A stretch of DNA of 64,000 nucleotides from NCBI RefSeq assembly GCF_040807025.1, contig NC_090981.1, positions 42,201,817 to 42,265,816 of the forward strand, given 5' to 3'. The position numbers and the translations under genes were made by a program. Positions 39,401 to 54,400 of the stretch are shown here, piece after piece. Below the pieces are notes generated by a model. It searched no databases and was not told the origin of the DNA. It saw nothing but the letters and a program-made list of their open reading frames with translations. The stretch is from Struthio camelus (taxonomy: Eukaryota; Chordata; Aves; Struthioniformes; Struthionidae). The first letter of the stretch is position 1, and every line of letters starts with the position of its first letter.

Positions 39401-42400
39401 GTCTCTTTCTTTGAATTTGAAGTGCTTCCTTTTCATGGAGTTGTAAAGCTGTAGACGTGATCTCTGAATTGCTAGCATTTTCAGTTGTCTCAGAGAGAAA
39501 CCCTTCAGCACTTTCTTCTGTATTAAGCAGGACCCTCCTTCCCTCCTCTGGTTGTTGAGCCTTTTGTTCAGTGGTGCTTAGCACTCCACTGCTACAATTT
39601 ACAGAACTTTTGGAAACACATTCTCCGTTGGTAGTTGCTAAAAGTTCATGTGCTAACAGTGTTTCTGTATTTGTTTGAAGTGTTTCTTCAGCACAATTGT
39701 TTCCGTCTGCAGATATATTTGTGCAAGTGTTTTGCACCTCATTTCCAATAGTCTGTTGCAATATATCTGTGCGCTCTGAATCAGTAAGACTTGCACATGC
39801 TGATTCTGACTCATTTATCTGTAAGGAAACCTCTTGCAACAGGGGCAAGGAGAGTTTTAAATTTAGAGCCTCTCCATTAATTTTGTTTCCATCAACATCA
39901 GATTTAACTTGATTTGTCAAGTGTTTCAAAGAAATAATTTGTTCTGAAGGTATCCTCATATCAGTATTTAGATTTCTGCCAGTCAAGCTGTCTTTGCCAC
40001 TCTGCTTGAGACTATGCTGATCATTATCATAACTCTTGATTTCCTGTTGTAACTTCAAAAGTGACACACTATGAGATGAATTCAAAGACAGCATTGACTG
40101 AGAATCAGGTTCTGTTAAATCAATAGTCTGAGAATGCTTCACAGACATTTCTTCTGCAGAGATCGATGATGTGGGGCAATGTAAACTGGTTTTCTCCTCC
40201 CTTTTTATGACAGAAGTTGCTGTGCTTTCATCGGTTCTTTTCTTTTCTTCTGTAAACGGATTTTCATTGTTACCACTATGGAATCCATGTTCCTTTTGCA
40301 TTTCCGCCTGATTTAGCAAGCTCAAATTTCCTTCAGCATCAACTGTGCTGCAATAATTATGATCAGAAACATCAGCATTGAAGCCCATTTCATTAGGTCC
40401 AACACCAGAGAAAAATGCTTTCTGTATTTCAATTGTTCCTTGGTTTGTAGAGGGACCTAAAGAAGATACATATGTCCCATGTTTAGTACCTTTCTGAGTA
40501 ATTTTACTCTTGGCTGCAGCCTCTGCCATATCAATAACAGATTTCTTTGTCTTTTTTGACTCTAGACTTTTATGTTTCAAATTTTTTTCATTCAGTCTTC
40601 TGCCTTCCAAATCCTGAAGAACTGTACTTTCTGTGTGTGTCACCAAATTTGTTTTTCCGCTTTGCTCATTTTTAGCAAAATCTTCCTTTGATGCCTCAGT
40701 ATGATCATGCTGAACTGTGCCATCTGAGTTTAACTCTGTCTACAAAACAACACATATAATTCATTTCACTTTGTGATAAACTGCTTTATTATATACTGAA
40801 AGAAAAACTGCTGTATTATAAAGTTAGCTAATCTCCTCTGCTTGTGCAGCTTTTTTAAGACAGTAGGAGAGAGAAATTAAAGAACTGACAAGTATACATG
40901 TAAAATTGTAAAAATTAGTGGGTGAAATCAAAATATTGAAGTGCTTTACATTGTTATTTATTTCTGAAAATTTATCTGATTTCAGTTTGACATTCTGCCT
41001 TTAAAAAATTAAATCTACTTTACTGCCACGATCATATACCAGAGTTGCACTTGCACATTTCTGGCAAAACTCTCTGCAATGATCTTAACAAATTATAAAG
41101 GAGGGAGAATAACACAGCAAAAATACAAATAACTAATTCCCGACAAAACTGCTCTACTGACAGATGACTACCTATAATCCTCCTATTAATTACTTTGTAT
41201 CTAGAGATAGATTCAGAGCAGAAACATGGCAACAACTAACATGTCTGTTGAAAGCCTCAGTCATACAGCTATCAGTAATATGTTTTCCCAGTTAAAGTGT
41301 TTATAACATCTATTTGGAGAATGTTCTTCGTCAATAAACTAATGTTTTAAAGCGTAATTTAAGAGTAGGCATCGTGGAAGCTGTTAGAGCACAACATTTC
41401 TAAGGACACTATAGGTCATACCGCTGTGAGTAACAGGGACATTTATCATAACCACATAAAACTTCAGCAAGTAAGAAAAAAGCATCTGTACGCTACATCT
41501 GTATGTGTTTCACATATTACCAGCTATCAGTGTTCAAAGTGGAGAAAATGGGAAGGAGAGAACATGGCTTTAAACTCTGTGACTGCCAAAAACTGCTGTG
41601 CTGTATACAAACAAGGTACGGCCAAGCAACTAACCATGGTGCCTCGCCTTTCTGTGAAGCACCAGCTCCCACACCTCAGTGAGGTCTCACAGCAGACCCG
41701 TGCAACCCCTATGCAAGGCAGTGGCTCTCTTACCCTTTCTTATAAAAGCCCAACACAAACAACCTATTGCACAGAGTTATTCTACTACTACAATCCAGGC
41801 AACAGCTCACAGCTTTAGTCAGGTTTCTGCACGTACAAAGAGGCACCAATGTACCATGCTTGTTGTAAATTAGCTCTGCAGCACTTGTAAAAGCTCAACA
41901 GGAACCACTGCCCATGAGAGACAGCTGATTGCCTCTGTCTTGCATCTTCACGAGGCTGCAGCCATATGAGTAGGCATCAGCAACTCTTTGCCTAAGAACT
42001 GGCAAAATGTTGAACACCACCTTGCTTCAGTCCCTGTTGGGTATTAAGCATTTAGTATGTTACATGCTATTTTTGAAACACATTTCAGAAATACTCTTCT
42101 GCTTTAGTTTACTGAAGACTCGTAATAAACCCATAACAGTTCAGCATCAAATAAACATTAGGGGGATTCCCTTTAAAGATGTACCTGGTGCAGGTTTGTA
42201 TCACCTAAACTTTGAGCACTTAACATATTCTCTGCATCCTCTCCAGCTGAAAAGAAATTGAAAGAGAGAAAGAAACCAGCATTGACAAAGGATCATAATA
42301 ATTTTTTTGCTGCATACATATTGGATCTTGTTTCCAGAATCTTGTGTGAATAGTACTTATCATATGTAGTTAGCTGGAAAAAATAGCAAGTCCTAGGGGT

Positions 42401-45400
42401 TTTATTACAATATAAAGCATATAAACATATAAAATACATATGAAAATCTTGGCGCTTGATCTTCATTGTAGAAGGGATCTTGTACAAACCAGGAGAGGAG
42501 CAAGTTTTATGCTTCCAAATTCTTCGGAAGATTAGTAACGTGGGCACTTCTTTTTGAAATTTAGAGTAGCTACTACATTTATGTACTTTGCAATAGGCCT
42601 CCCGGATCCCACGGAGACTTTTCTGGAGCCTGCAATAGGTGAAACAATAACCCAGCTTATATCTTTCCCTGTATAGCACAGTTGCGCAGGGAAAGGAACA
42701 GAGTAGTTACAAGCCAGGTCACCACTAAGAAAATAGGCAGGGATATTCCCCAGTATCACTTTAGTGCTTTACTCGTGGTTTGCTTTAGCCTTCCAGCTGC
42801 CCTCTTTTTGTGCAGACAAAACGGCATAAAAAAAGAGCAGAGCAACCACCAAGATCTGACCCTAGGTCTTAATATATTTAACTCATGCAAGCCTATGCAT
42901 CTAGTTCTGGCCAATGTGTTCTTAAAACTAGACTGGCCACACCATATCCTGCAAAAATCTGGCTCTTCACCCTTTGTTATTTTGAACCCCAATATGAACC
43001 CATATCCCCAGCTCCAAGGCTAGCCCAGCAACCTGCACTGGAGCCAGTCTTAAATTTATCAGGTATTTCACAGCACGGCATCTCTCCCTCTACCACTTCT
43101 GGGAATTTTACATGCCAGATGTTAACTCTAGCCCTAGGACTGATCTTAGTTCAGTGGACCCTGCCAGTCCTCGTCCTCAGTCAAGCCAAACAGCCTAGCT
43201 ATCTAGCATTAAGTAGGCCAAATCCTAATCCACACCATAACCTTGAACATAGTTTTAGCCCATTAATCTCTGTCAGGTTCAGACTTCAGAAAATTTAGAT
43301 GACCCTTGGTGGCTGCAGCCCTAACCTCTAGTCACAGGACCTCCCAGGTACAGCAGCCTCTGATAGGCGAACACCGATGTTAACCTTGATTACACCCACG
43401 TTTGAAGCCAGTAACTGCTGCCCACTCCTTACAGCCCTGACACTAAACTTATCCTGGGAACTTCTTCCAGATTTAACCATACCACAACCCACACTGGCTC
43501 ATCAGTGTTCAATAGATCTAATTCTAACTCTAATCAAGGCTTCCAGTAGCCTTGTAGCACCTCTCTGTACCAGCCCAGCCCCTGACATGAAGTGGCCCCT
43601 TCTGAATCTTCTTCTCTGCTTAGATCACAAAACTTTACCAGATACAACTCTAGTCTTAGCCTAAATGTTCACCTAACTACCCCTTGTAAACTCAGCCTCT
43701 ACCTTAGCTCAGCTAAGGTAATACTACACCTAAACTGTAGCTTAACCCTAGCCTCAGCCCTATTACCAGAAGGCAAGGATAAAGCTTAAGCAGTTAAAGT
43801 TTAGCAACTCCTAAGATCTAGATGTAATCCTAGCCAAATGCCCTCGCAGGCTCCATTTTTAAACTTAATCTGATGGTTCCTTCTAAACTCAGCCTCTACG
43901 CTAGTTTAGAGCCGAATCTTATCCTTAGCTCTAAGCCACACCATAGTCATAGCTCAGCAAGTCCTGTCATGCCCCATCTTACATTTAAATAGGCAATACC
44001 TGTTGTGCTTCTCATCTTCATCTCGAATTTAAAGGTAGCTCTAGCCAAAGAGAAAGCTGGACACCACTGTCTTATACACTCTGCCAATGTGCACAAACTC
44101 TTGTTAGTTAAGGAGTGCACACTGGAACTTAGACTTCAGACAGTGAAATCTATGGAATTATTAGTTGTAATTAAGAAAACATAGTGAAACAGACATTTTG
44201 AAATTCTCCATTTATGAGTGATGAATATGCCAAAAGAGTTCATTCCTACCTGATATCTCTTCTGAATCTCTTCCGGACTTTGCTACATAGCTTTTAAGTA
44301 GTTTCCTCATAGACTGGTCAGAAGCTTCTTCTAATGCACACCTTCCCATCTCATCTTTTAATAAGGGATCAGCTCCATACCAAAGTAATAACTCTGCCAT
44401 CTAGAAAAATAAGTTTTTCATATTGTTTCTCTTCTAACAGTATTTTCCATACTCCTTCCTTATACAGGCTTCTCTCTGATGTACTCAACAACATGAACAG
44501 CTAAAAAAAAAAAAAAATCTAAGGCCTGTCCTAAATAATCCCTCCCTACATCAGTTAATACATCCCAAGCATTCCTCTAGATGCATCATTCTCCTAACAT
44601 CTTATTATTTTCATTTCTATAAACTGGTTCCAGTGATTAACATGATGCCAGTTTTAAGTCAAGGGCTTAAAAAAATATAGGGTAGGATTCATCTTCCCTT
44701 AAGCTCTTAATTGGTGGAAAATAACTGGCAATTTTAGGGTATGAGTCAGCTTACCTATTTAAGATGTCTACTTCAAGAGAAAATAGTGCTCTAGGTGTGT
44801 CTATTTCTTTCTTGCAATTACAAATGCACATTTGGTCAGATGAAACCCACTCAGAGGGGTTACTGACATTACGGTTTCCTTATAAAAAGGTAAAGCCTAA
44901 CCTGTTGTTATTCAAAAAGCTGATTACTTTAGCAAAACGTTTCATCTACCTTTGTAGAATACCTTAAGTCATTACAATCTGATTATTTCCTTTCTGAGGC
45001 CAATCCTGCCATTTTATTCCTACACTACAGTGGTTTTACTTGTACTTCTGCCTTTTTCTCCTTTCAGCGTGGGGGGACTGGGCTTGATCCACATCCTTCA
45101 CCCTATATTAAAAATCCCTCATTATTTCTAACCAGTCTGTCACTGACAGGATCACTAGTGAAGTTCTTTCTCCATTCATACATTCTCATAACAGCAGAGC
45201 AAATAAGAAAGGGTTCGATCCACAGCAACAACCCCCTTGGGATTCACAAGGTGTCCTGTATCTGCAGATTCTTTCAACTAGGAATTGGCATTTGGCAACA
45301 AGAATTCTAATTAATTTGCACCGACTATTCAGTTGACATTCTGTTTAAGACCACACAAAATACAAAGCCGTGTTTTCATAATTGTCCACGCTATATGTTG

Positions 45401-48400
45401 ATACACAAAAAATGTCTGTGAATGGTTGTGGCTGCGCACCATACATGCACATTTACTAAAACATGGAAAAAAATCATTAAAACTCCAGAAAGGAGTTGCT
45501 CAGGTCATATAATGATTCTGCAAAGTGAATATTAAATAAGTGAAATAAGTAATATTAAACAGTAGTAACGTATTCCTCAGTACATCAGTTATTGTCCCTA
45601 ACAGTTAGAAGGACAATCAATTTCTTCTGCTGTTGGACAAATCTTGCAAAGTGTGCGATGGTCTGAACAGAAGTCAGGCAGAAAGGACTTAAAATCTCCT
45701 AATCTACTCCTAATATGAAAAGATCAGCTCACATGTAATAACACTATCTGCTTTTCTGAACCAACAACAAGAACTTATATACCTAAACCATGATTTGTGT
45801 TCAAACTGGAATATACCTCATAATGACCTTCTTTAACTGCATCTTGTAATGGTGTTATTTGTTCGCTTCCTCTAGCATTCACATCGGCTCCTGCTTTCAA
45901 AAGCTCGTTTGCTATCCTATAAAGGCCTTCCACACTTGCTTCATGTAGCGCAGTCCATCCTATGAAAGAGGGAAACGGGCAACTGAAACCTGTATTTCAA
46001 TTTGGATAAAATACTTCACAAAAATTACCTAACAGATAATCTAAAAGTACCATCAGGATTTCAGAGATATACTAAAATGGTAAAGATTGCTGGATTTTAC
46101 AGTAAGTTGTATGAAGAAATGTGTATTAAAAAGCTACAAGGGTTGGGAGATTTCATTCTTTTGCCAAAATTTGCACTTACTGAAGAATCAGGCGCTGTTA
46201 TAACAATATTGATTTTAGACTTGATGGTTCTGTTGTGAAAAAAAGAGAATAAAAATTGTTCCACTCACACCTTAGTAATTTCTCCCTGAATAAAATGTAT
46301 GTGCTGTTTTAATCACAAGATAATTTTTCATGATGTCCTTTTATCTGCTAGGCCATGGTGAAGAGAGTAAGTAAGAAAGGAAAAAATAAAGACCTGGAGC
46401 TATGTGTATGGCAACACGCTCCTATCTAAGTAACATATACCGGCAATTAAAAACGGTAGGGCAGCATCTCCAAAAAATGGCTTTTAAGACTCTCCAAAAA
46501 AGGTTGGAGTTTCCAAAGAAAGCAATGAAAAATCCTTACTGAAATTCCATATCCATTCTCAGCTCTACGGAATAAAACAAGATATCATCTTTATGACCCA
46601 CAGAAGGTAGTGCTGAGGAAAAACAAAAGGTGGAGTGTAAGCCTTTGAATTGGGCCTAGCATAGCCTTGCATCAGCTCTTTAAATAGTCATTATATGACA
46701 GTGTTTTACAGAGTGAGAAAAGTAAGTGAAAAAGACAGAAGACCTTCCAATCCCTATCTTCCAGCCCCCAAACCACCATACCCTCCAGAAGACCATTCTG
46801 ATGAGCAACCTTCCTCTTCAACCGTCTCCCATTGCAGGAAGGTTGTCCAGGCCTAATCCATATACTAAATCTAGGTTTAAATCTAGATTTAAAAATAGTT
46901 TTAAATATAGATCCACTTACTAAATACAGATTGCTTATTAAGACTGTTCTGCTCTCATCAAGTGAAAACCTCTTTTGTCAAAAAGAGAAGCAAACTCCTG
47001 AGGCTCTCTTATTCACCACCCACTCCAGAATAATGTATATACGCACAGCATTTGGTTTATTATGGGCAAAGTATGTTGCATCAGGTTGCCAAAAAACGCT
47101 TTCTGCTATAAGGTGTTGCTCTTACTTGCTTGAAACTCAGCCGTTTTAACTATAACTGTCTAACGCTGACAGTGCTTCAATATGAATGCTTTTAATAGCA
47201 TCATTCATAGAATATTTTACTTGCATTTTAAAATGCCTTACAACTATTTCATTAAGAAACTACAGCAACTTCACATTTTGGAACAAAAGCCTGAAATGTA
47301 GTAAGGAAAGGAGAAAAGTTTTATATGAGTGAAGATGCCTATTTCTCTCCCATTAAATATCGTCCTGTATCCAATACAATAATGAGCCTCTGAAAAATTG
47401 CAGCTGGAACATGTTTAATAGATAATCATTAGAGTTTAGCAACATGATTCTCAAAGGACTCTGTGCAAGCTCCAGGCTGAGAAGCAGAATTCTCGTTGCA
47501 ACGACTTTTTCAGCTCCCTCCAGACATTCTGAATCAATACTCAAACTGAGAGCACGGAGATTCTCTCTCCACAACCCCTGTACTGACACCCAGGCAGGGA
47601 GAAGAAGAAGAAGAAAACAAACAAAAAAACAGGAATTCAGTAAGGTATTGAAGCAGAGCACTGAATCGGATGAAAAGAAAAAGACTAGTGTAAGATATGG
47701 ATAATTACTGGTGGAGGGCATTAAAGGAAGACACAGGGCACAGGGACAGAATAAAACTATTTCAGCAGTAATTCCCAGCCCATGAGATGAAAGCACATTT
47801 CAAAATGGCACAGGTCTAGCAACTCTACTTCTTTCTGATTATACCTCCCTCACTAGAAAAGAAAGGAGGGGGGTCAGGTCAGCCTCTTATCTCTTCAAGG
47901 AGTTCACTTAAAGCACATTTTACGCAGTTGTGCTCCTTTTACACCAAAAGATAGCAGCCAGAGTCTGAGGGAGTGAAGAAATAGCAGCCCAGCAAAAGGT
48001 GCAAAGGGAGAAAAAAGCAGCAGCAGTGAGGTCAAAATCTGGAAGCACTGCACTTCAGTGCACTTCCCCACAAAGCCTGCAGCTGAACCCATGATACTAA
48101 CAGTTCTCTGTTGTCAGTATATGGCTTTGAAACCCACGAACAAAATCTTTTTCTCAGCTGCCTCTAGCACTCTGAGAGTCACTCTGGTAGTTCAAACAGC
48201 AGAGTCCTAAATTATAAAGTCTGGATCCTGCTGCTGACCTAATCTGTAAGTCAGTATGTTCCAGAAGACAGAATTTCTAACTTAATTTTGGTCTATTATA
48301 TTCATTCACTATGCAATAGCTTTCAACTGCACATCTTTTTTTTTTTTTTTCCTGTTCCCAAAGAACAGCTGTGAAGTCTTTAGCCACCACACGAGATGGA

Positions 48401-51400
48401 CATGTTCTAGGAATGAATCAAGGTTTTCTACTGAATGATGTAGTTGCCTGTGAAACCATTTCCTCCTTTTTTATGGAAGTTTATCACAGTCCAATGAATT
48501 ATGCAGGGAACTGCAAAATGAGGAAGGACAGTCTTATGTTTGAGACAACCACTTGATACTTCAGGGAACAGTACTGTCTTTGCCACAGAGTATCACACAT
48601 GAAGCTAGATATGGTCAATTGTTTAAATCAAAATGTTCACAGCTGGCCACTGCTTGTCATTCATTTTTGGGCCCAAGAAGAAACAAAAACGTGAACTATC
48701 AAGCAATTACAAACTAACTGAATCAAAGTAGTTCTAAGCTATGAAGCTACAACTTTCTTTAAGATATAAGTGGCAAAATCAAAGCCTCTGAAAAATTAAA
48801 CTAGAAATCTATTTTTTGGAATCTCAAGTTGGACACTGAAATGGACAAACAAACAAATAAAAGCTATGGAAAACAGTTCATTGGTTGCATGATTAAGGAA
48901 TTATTTCCTGATGAGCATGCACAGGTTGCTGAATTAAGGCTAAGTAAACTTAATTTCAGTATTTCTTCAGTTTTCGAGTACATACTTTCAGGAAATTTTT
49001 CTTTTCTAATACACCTATATATAGGGTCTGTATATTTTCTCATGAACGGTTACCAAGTTAAACCAATAAAAATTCAATAATCTACTTACTAGCAAAAAAA
49101 AACTATAGCATCCCTCGTTGCACATATGCATAATATGTGCATTCATTACTTATACCTAGATGCTTGTTTTGAAAATAGTAGACTGTATTTGAACTACAAT
49201 TGCAACTTACCAGCATAATCCTGAGCATTTATGTTTGCACCAGCTTTTATTATATTGCATACAAGGTCTATATCTTCATCAGCAACAGCTTTATGCAGTA
49301 AAGTCTCACCAAAAATATTCCTCCTATTGATTCTTGAAAGTGAAATGGGGAAAACAGGATTTAGAGAATTCCTAATACAGGCTTCTTGTCCTGAAAAATA
49401 ATTTAAAAGATGTGTTGAACAGAAAAATGTCTTTCCTCTCTTACTTTGGCTTTTGTTTGCATTTCACTTAGTGAGCAAGCTTTCTGAAGAAAAAAAAATT
49501 CATTTAGTTTAATGGAAATGAATATTTCAAAAGAGATGTTACCAATTCAATAATAATCCCTTCCAATAAAAGATGCCTTTTACCATGAATTCCATAACAA
49601 AAATCTAACTAGAGTTCAGCACAGAAGAATAAGAGTTTTAAAAATGTTTTAAGTTTAGGATTTCTGCTTTTTAATGACATTTTTGCAAAATGCATTGTTT
49701 CCAACCAGTTGATAAAATTACTATTGTAGGTTAGAACTCATTACAAGATGAGCATTTCAAAAGCTATTCAGTTATTTAATAATTTCTCTTTTCTTAAAAA
49801 TCATACTTATCAATAATTCATTTTTGTACACATTTATGTTTTAAAGCCTCTGCCACATGAGCAAAGAGGAATTACACTAGGATAGTGAATGAGATTAGCT
49901 CCCTCAGATTACCTTACCCCTTTGCTTCACCAGTAGCTCAGGTATTTGTGTAACGAGGAAAAAGTGAACAGTTGGGACAAAAGCTCATTAGCTATCCCAC
50001 TGAAAATTATTCCTGCTTGGGAGTCAGAGGCTTAAACATAATTTTATATATACACATATATGTGTGTGCATATACACACACACACACACACACAAAACAA
50101 ATACTATTTTAACTATTAGTTTATTATGTTACAAAACAAATTCTATCTCCCACTATGCAGCCATTATCAACTCACCAAAACTGAAAACTGTATCTGCTAT
50201 ATAGATAGGCTGTCCCATACTTTACCAGCAGAGTACCATCCAGCATCTCTTCATACCACGGAGAAGGGCATCTGTGCTATTGCCTCTTCTAGAAAACAGG
50301 GAGGTATGAAGGGAGGGAAGGATGGCTTGCAGGAAAGCACAATGCATGGCCCAGCCACTGTGTTGATCTACTAGTGAAAAACCTTGGGTTTGGAGGAATG
50401 ACAGGCTACATTCACTGCTCCTCTCCACAATCAGTAGTAGCAGATGTAGCTTGCTGGCCTCAAAACTCTACCCAGGTTACAGGAATAGATCTTTTGTTTT
50501 AAGCATTATAGAACTCAAAGCCTCACGTCTCTACTGCTTTGTACATTGTGATAGACTGCGAGCTCAGATTAAATCATTCCTAACCTTGAGTGTTTGATCC
50601 TGTGTAGCTTTTTGGAAACCAATTGGTTTCCAAATGGATTACCTAGCACCTTCTCAGCTGAGTGCATGGAGAGTCTTTCTCCACGACCTGTCTAATCTTG
50701 TAAGACATTAATCATCCATGATACTACAGTCCACAGTCAAAGCTGGTTGAAACCAGTCCAGCAGTTAGGACAGGAAGCAGGAGGACAAATCATATAGACT
50801 TGTCCAGCAGGAAGGACAAATCATATAGACATAAACAGAACAAGGTGTAGTTTTATGTTACGCTTAATCCCATTTAATACACATTGTAACTTCAAGAGGA
50901 CTTATTCCCTGCCACCTCTACCCTGCCTTCCTTGCCACCTTTCTTGCGTCAGACCCAGCAACTGTGCAAAACAAGTACGGCTTGCTGAACCAAACTGGAA
51001 CTTTTGTGGGGCTGTTTTTTTGGTGAATTATCAAGCTGAGCTGACTCAGTCTCGATTACAAGATCTGATGCAAAATGGAGGTAACCTTGTTAGATTGGAT
51101 TAACATGAAGCTACCTCTACAGGCTCACTCTTTCTGTAGAAGTTATGCTAAAAACACCAACAGCTTATTTTTCAAGTGAAAACTACTAAGTCAACTTGAA
51201 ACACAAGACTGGTTAGTCATCCAGCCTTGAGTCTCATAAAAGTGGTGCTTCCACTGGGAATAACGAAAACCCTTTGAGAGAGAAGGGTTGCTAAATGGTA
51301 GTAGAATTATTCATATTTTATAAGGTCTATAACATAGCTGTTACAGTTCAACTACTTCCAAACTTTAAGTTGTTCAAACGATTGTAGGTGCACTGATAAA

Positions 51401-54400
51401 GCCAGACTGAATAGGCTTAAAGAAAAAACCTTTTAAGATTCTTGTCTTAAAGAAAGGCTGGCTCTGGAGTGAGCACATAAGTGAATTCTATATTCTCCCA
51501 CACACTTCCTGGGTGAGGCAGAGAACTTCTTTGCATGCCAGTTCCTCATCTTTAAAGGAAGAAAAATAGCAATCTTTTTCTCTGACAAAGCACGTTGCAA
51601 GGAAGAATACTTCAAAGAGTGCTTAGTGACTGCAGTAGTGAAGGCCCTATATTTAAAACTGACAGAATACTCTGCTTTAAATGCCTGTTGTTAATCTGCT
51701 TCGTATAGGTCAATTATTGAGGATGGCATTCCCTTCAAAAAGACGTTGCACCAAGAATACTAGATTACAGAATCAGGATCTACATCTTCACTCTGTATGA
51801 ATGCATTTTTCCTTTTGCTTTTCAGAATACACCATAATTTTTTTTTTTTTATTTATAATACTATGCGATAAAAATTGCATCCTGAAAAGTTTCTCATGGT
51901 TCATAATGAGTTTACGTACACAAGTCAACTGTTACGTTGCTAATGTGTCTATTTACACAAGTGAAGGAAATTGTGTAAATCACCCATAATTTTAACAATC
52001 AATGTTTATAGCTTCTTTTTAAAATAAAAACATACCACGATATATAGGAAAGGCTATGAATTATACTTCATTCAGTACATTTGCTGAAATCAAAAAAATT
52101 TATATGATAAATAAACACCAGAGAACATCTTACTAATTTTCTTTTTGATTCTTTTGCTTCTCCTTGTCTGCTCAGCTGTTCTATTTCCATTCATCCTTTG
52201 ACATATGTTGGTTTCTAGATCCTGCTTGTCTTTACAAGTAGACTTCTGAATTTTTCTGACAAGACATTTGGTTTAGAATCAATAAAAATATTGTCTTCTC
52301 TGTATACAGTAAAGCAGTGCTTATAGTAGAGCTAAAAATGTAAACATATTTAATTTTAAAATGAAGTTTATAATAGCATGCAAGTATGTTTGCTAACTTT
52401 GGTAGTACTGAAAAGAAGGTAAATCAGGGCAAAAACCGACTGCCAGATCTGCAAGTAAAATGTTAAAACTTTTACCTTTTGATCATTTAAAATCACTAAC
52501 ATGAGGAACGACTGGTCTGCATCACATCTGTTACATTAATACAAACAGGAATTTAAGAATATTATGCATGATTTTGTCATACTCAAAATCCTTAGCTTTG
52601 TTTCTTGTTGTATTGCCATTGTGAGATATCCTCTGCTGAGTCTCTTGTAGTATTTGGTGACAACTGGAAACATGATCTCTGCGCTTTCTCGAGGAGGTCC
52701 CCCTTATCTGCATTGCTCTCCTTGATGTTGCTTTGGTAGTTTCTGCACACAAGTCAGTCTCCAGTGAACGTGAACTTCCCTCCTCAGTAGAATTTTCATG
52801 CAAGGTGGCACTCCAATAATCTGAAATTACCTCTTTCTCTCTCTGCTGATCACCCACAAGCTGTGACAAAAAAAAGAAATACTGCAAGTGACCAGTAAAC
52901 AAACTGTTAAAAGAACGGCTGTATAAATATTAAAGGCTCAAAGTACATCGTCTTATAAATTATATATGTGCTTACAGACAATGGAATAAAATACGGAGAA
53001 TGGAAGGGATAGTTAAGTGATAACTGGAATTCTACAGATACCACAGACAGGTTTCCACAGAGAAAGGCACTTCTAAAGCAGTGCCACATCATGTAGCACT
53101 GGGAGGATTAGCCAAGGGAAGTAGGATACTCAGAATCAAAACACAAATAATAAATCTAGCCTGGCTGACAGTGAACAAAATTTGTTATCTGAAAGCTGTT
53201 TAGTTGGACACGTGAAATGACTTAACGGATTCATTCTAGCTCCCTATAGACATGAGTTCCTGTCCTAAAAAATTAAGTGATGTTCACGATGCCTTAAGCT
53301 AGCCCATTTTATTCCAGTCTTGTGCAAGTCTAGAAATGTGCACATCGACAGGAAAAGTGTTTCAACAGTTTCAGTAATTCCTAGCTGAGAAGCTATTTCT
53401 AAAAACATACGATCTTGATTCCTGAGCTATAGCCACCACGGATGAGATTTATCTCACTTACCTGCAGCCATCTAAAAGTCAGACATCAAGATGTCACTAT
53501 GCATCCTGGTTCTCCCTGCCATCCCTATCATTAGTGAAGAGGAAGAGCCACTTTCAGAGACTGATTTATCTTGTGCTAAGGTGTGTTAGGGGAACCAGCT
53601 GGTTGGTGTATACCAGATGCTTATCTCTAACAGTGAGAGGAATCCCATCCTAAGTATGAATTATCACACGGTAGTTAACTTGAGTTACTTGAGTTAATTC
53701 TTTATTTTAGTGAGCTGAAAGTGAACCACGTTGCTGAGTATCACTGAAGCTGCTGTAATGGCCTGGGTGCACTTTAGCTTATTACTCGCTTGAGTAGTGC
53801 TGAACGCCCTTAGGGCACACCCTCAGTACACATACAACATGAGCATGACTGTTCTACAAATTCTTTCACAGTGATACAGGAAAACTTGCCAGTGCTTCCC
53901 TGGGACACGGATGGAAATGGAGGATTCACTGTTTTTTTTTTAATTGACATATTCAGCAGAGAGGCTCCTGAAGGGGTGAGCTGCATCCCTAGAAGTGGTC
54001 CCTCCAGGTCAAGACATGATATACATTAACATGGCAGTTGCAGGAAACCAAACATTTCAGTGTACAAAACTATCAATCCAGTACTCTCCATGACACCGCA
54101 TTTGCTATAGAAGGAGGGTAAGAGAAAGCAAAGAAAACATTTCAAAGAGAAAAAAAGGCATGTGCTTTATAAGGTACCATATATTACAACAGATGGCCTA
54201 TATGGTGGGGGGGGGGGGAAGAGGAGCGCGAGAGAGAGAGAAAGAGAGCGAGAGAGAGAGAAAGAGAGCGAGAGAGAGAGAAAGAGAGCGAGAGAGAGAG
54301 AAAGAGAGCGAGAGAGAGAGAAAGAGAGCGAGAGAGAGAGAAAGAGAGCGAGAGAGAGAGAAAGAGCGAACAGCATCATAGTTGCATCTACAGGACAATA

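Larger units (their letters stand above)
49391..52133 (-). other. ANKRD31: ANKRD31 intron with small repeats
   Basis: Holds a compound TA/TG/CA microsatellite (about 50045-50094), a perfect 24-bp palindrome (50611-50634) and a two-copy tandem of about 30-bp period (50776-50830). No exon seen. Confidence 0.7.

Noticed and set aside
42885..43789. Plus-strand frames up to 137 codons
   Set aside because: Caused by the C/T/A-rich, G-poor tract; no domain, splice signals or coherent codon use.
44398..44400. ATG at the first base of exon W8 as a translation start
   Set aside because: It follows a strong acceptor and sits in the middle of an ankyrin repeat whose first half is coded by W7.
47353..47796. 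Minus-strand frame of 147 codons with hydrophobic runs
   Set aside because: No flanking splice sites giving the phases required between W6 and W7; leucine- and cysteine-rich in a way typical of chance frames.
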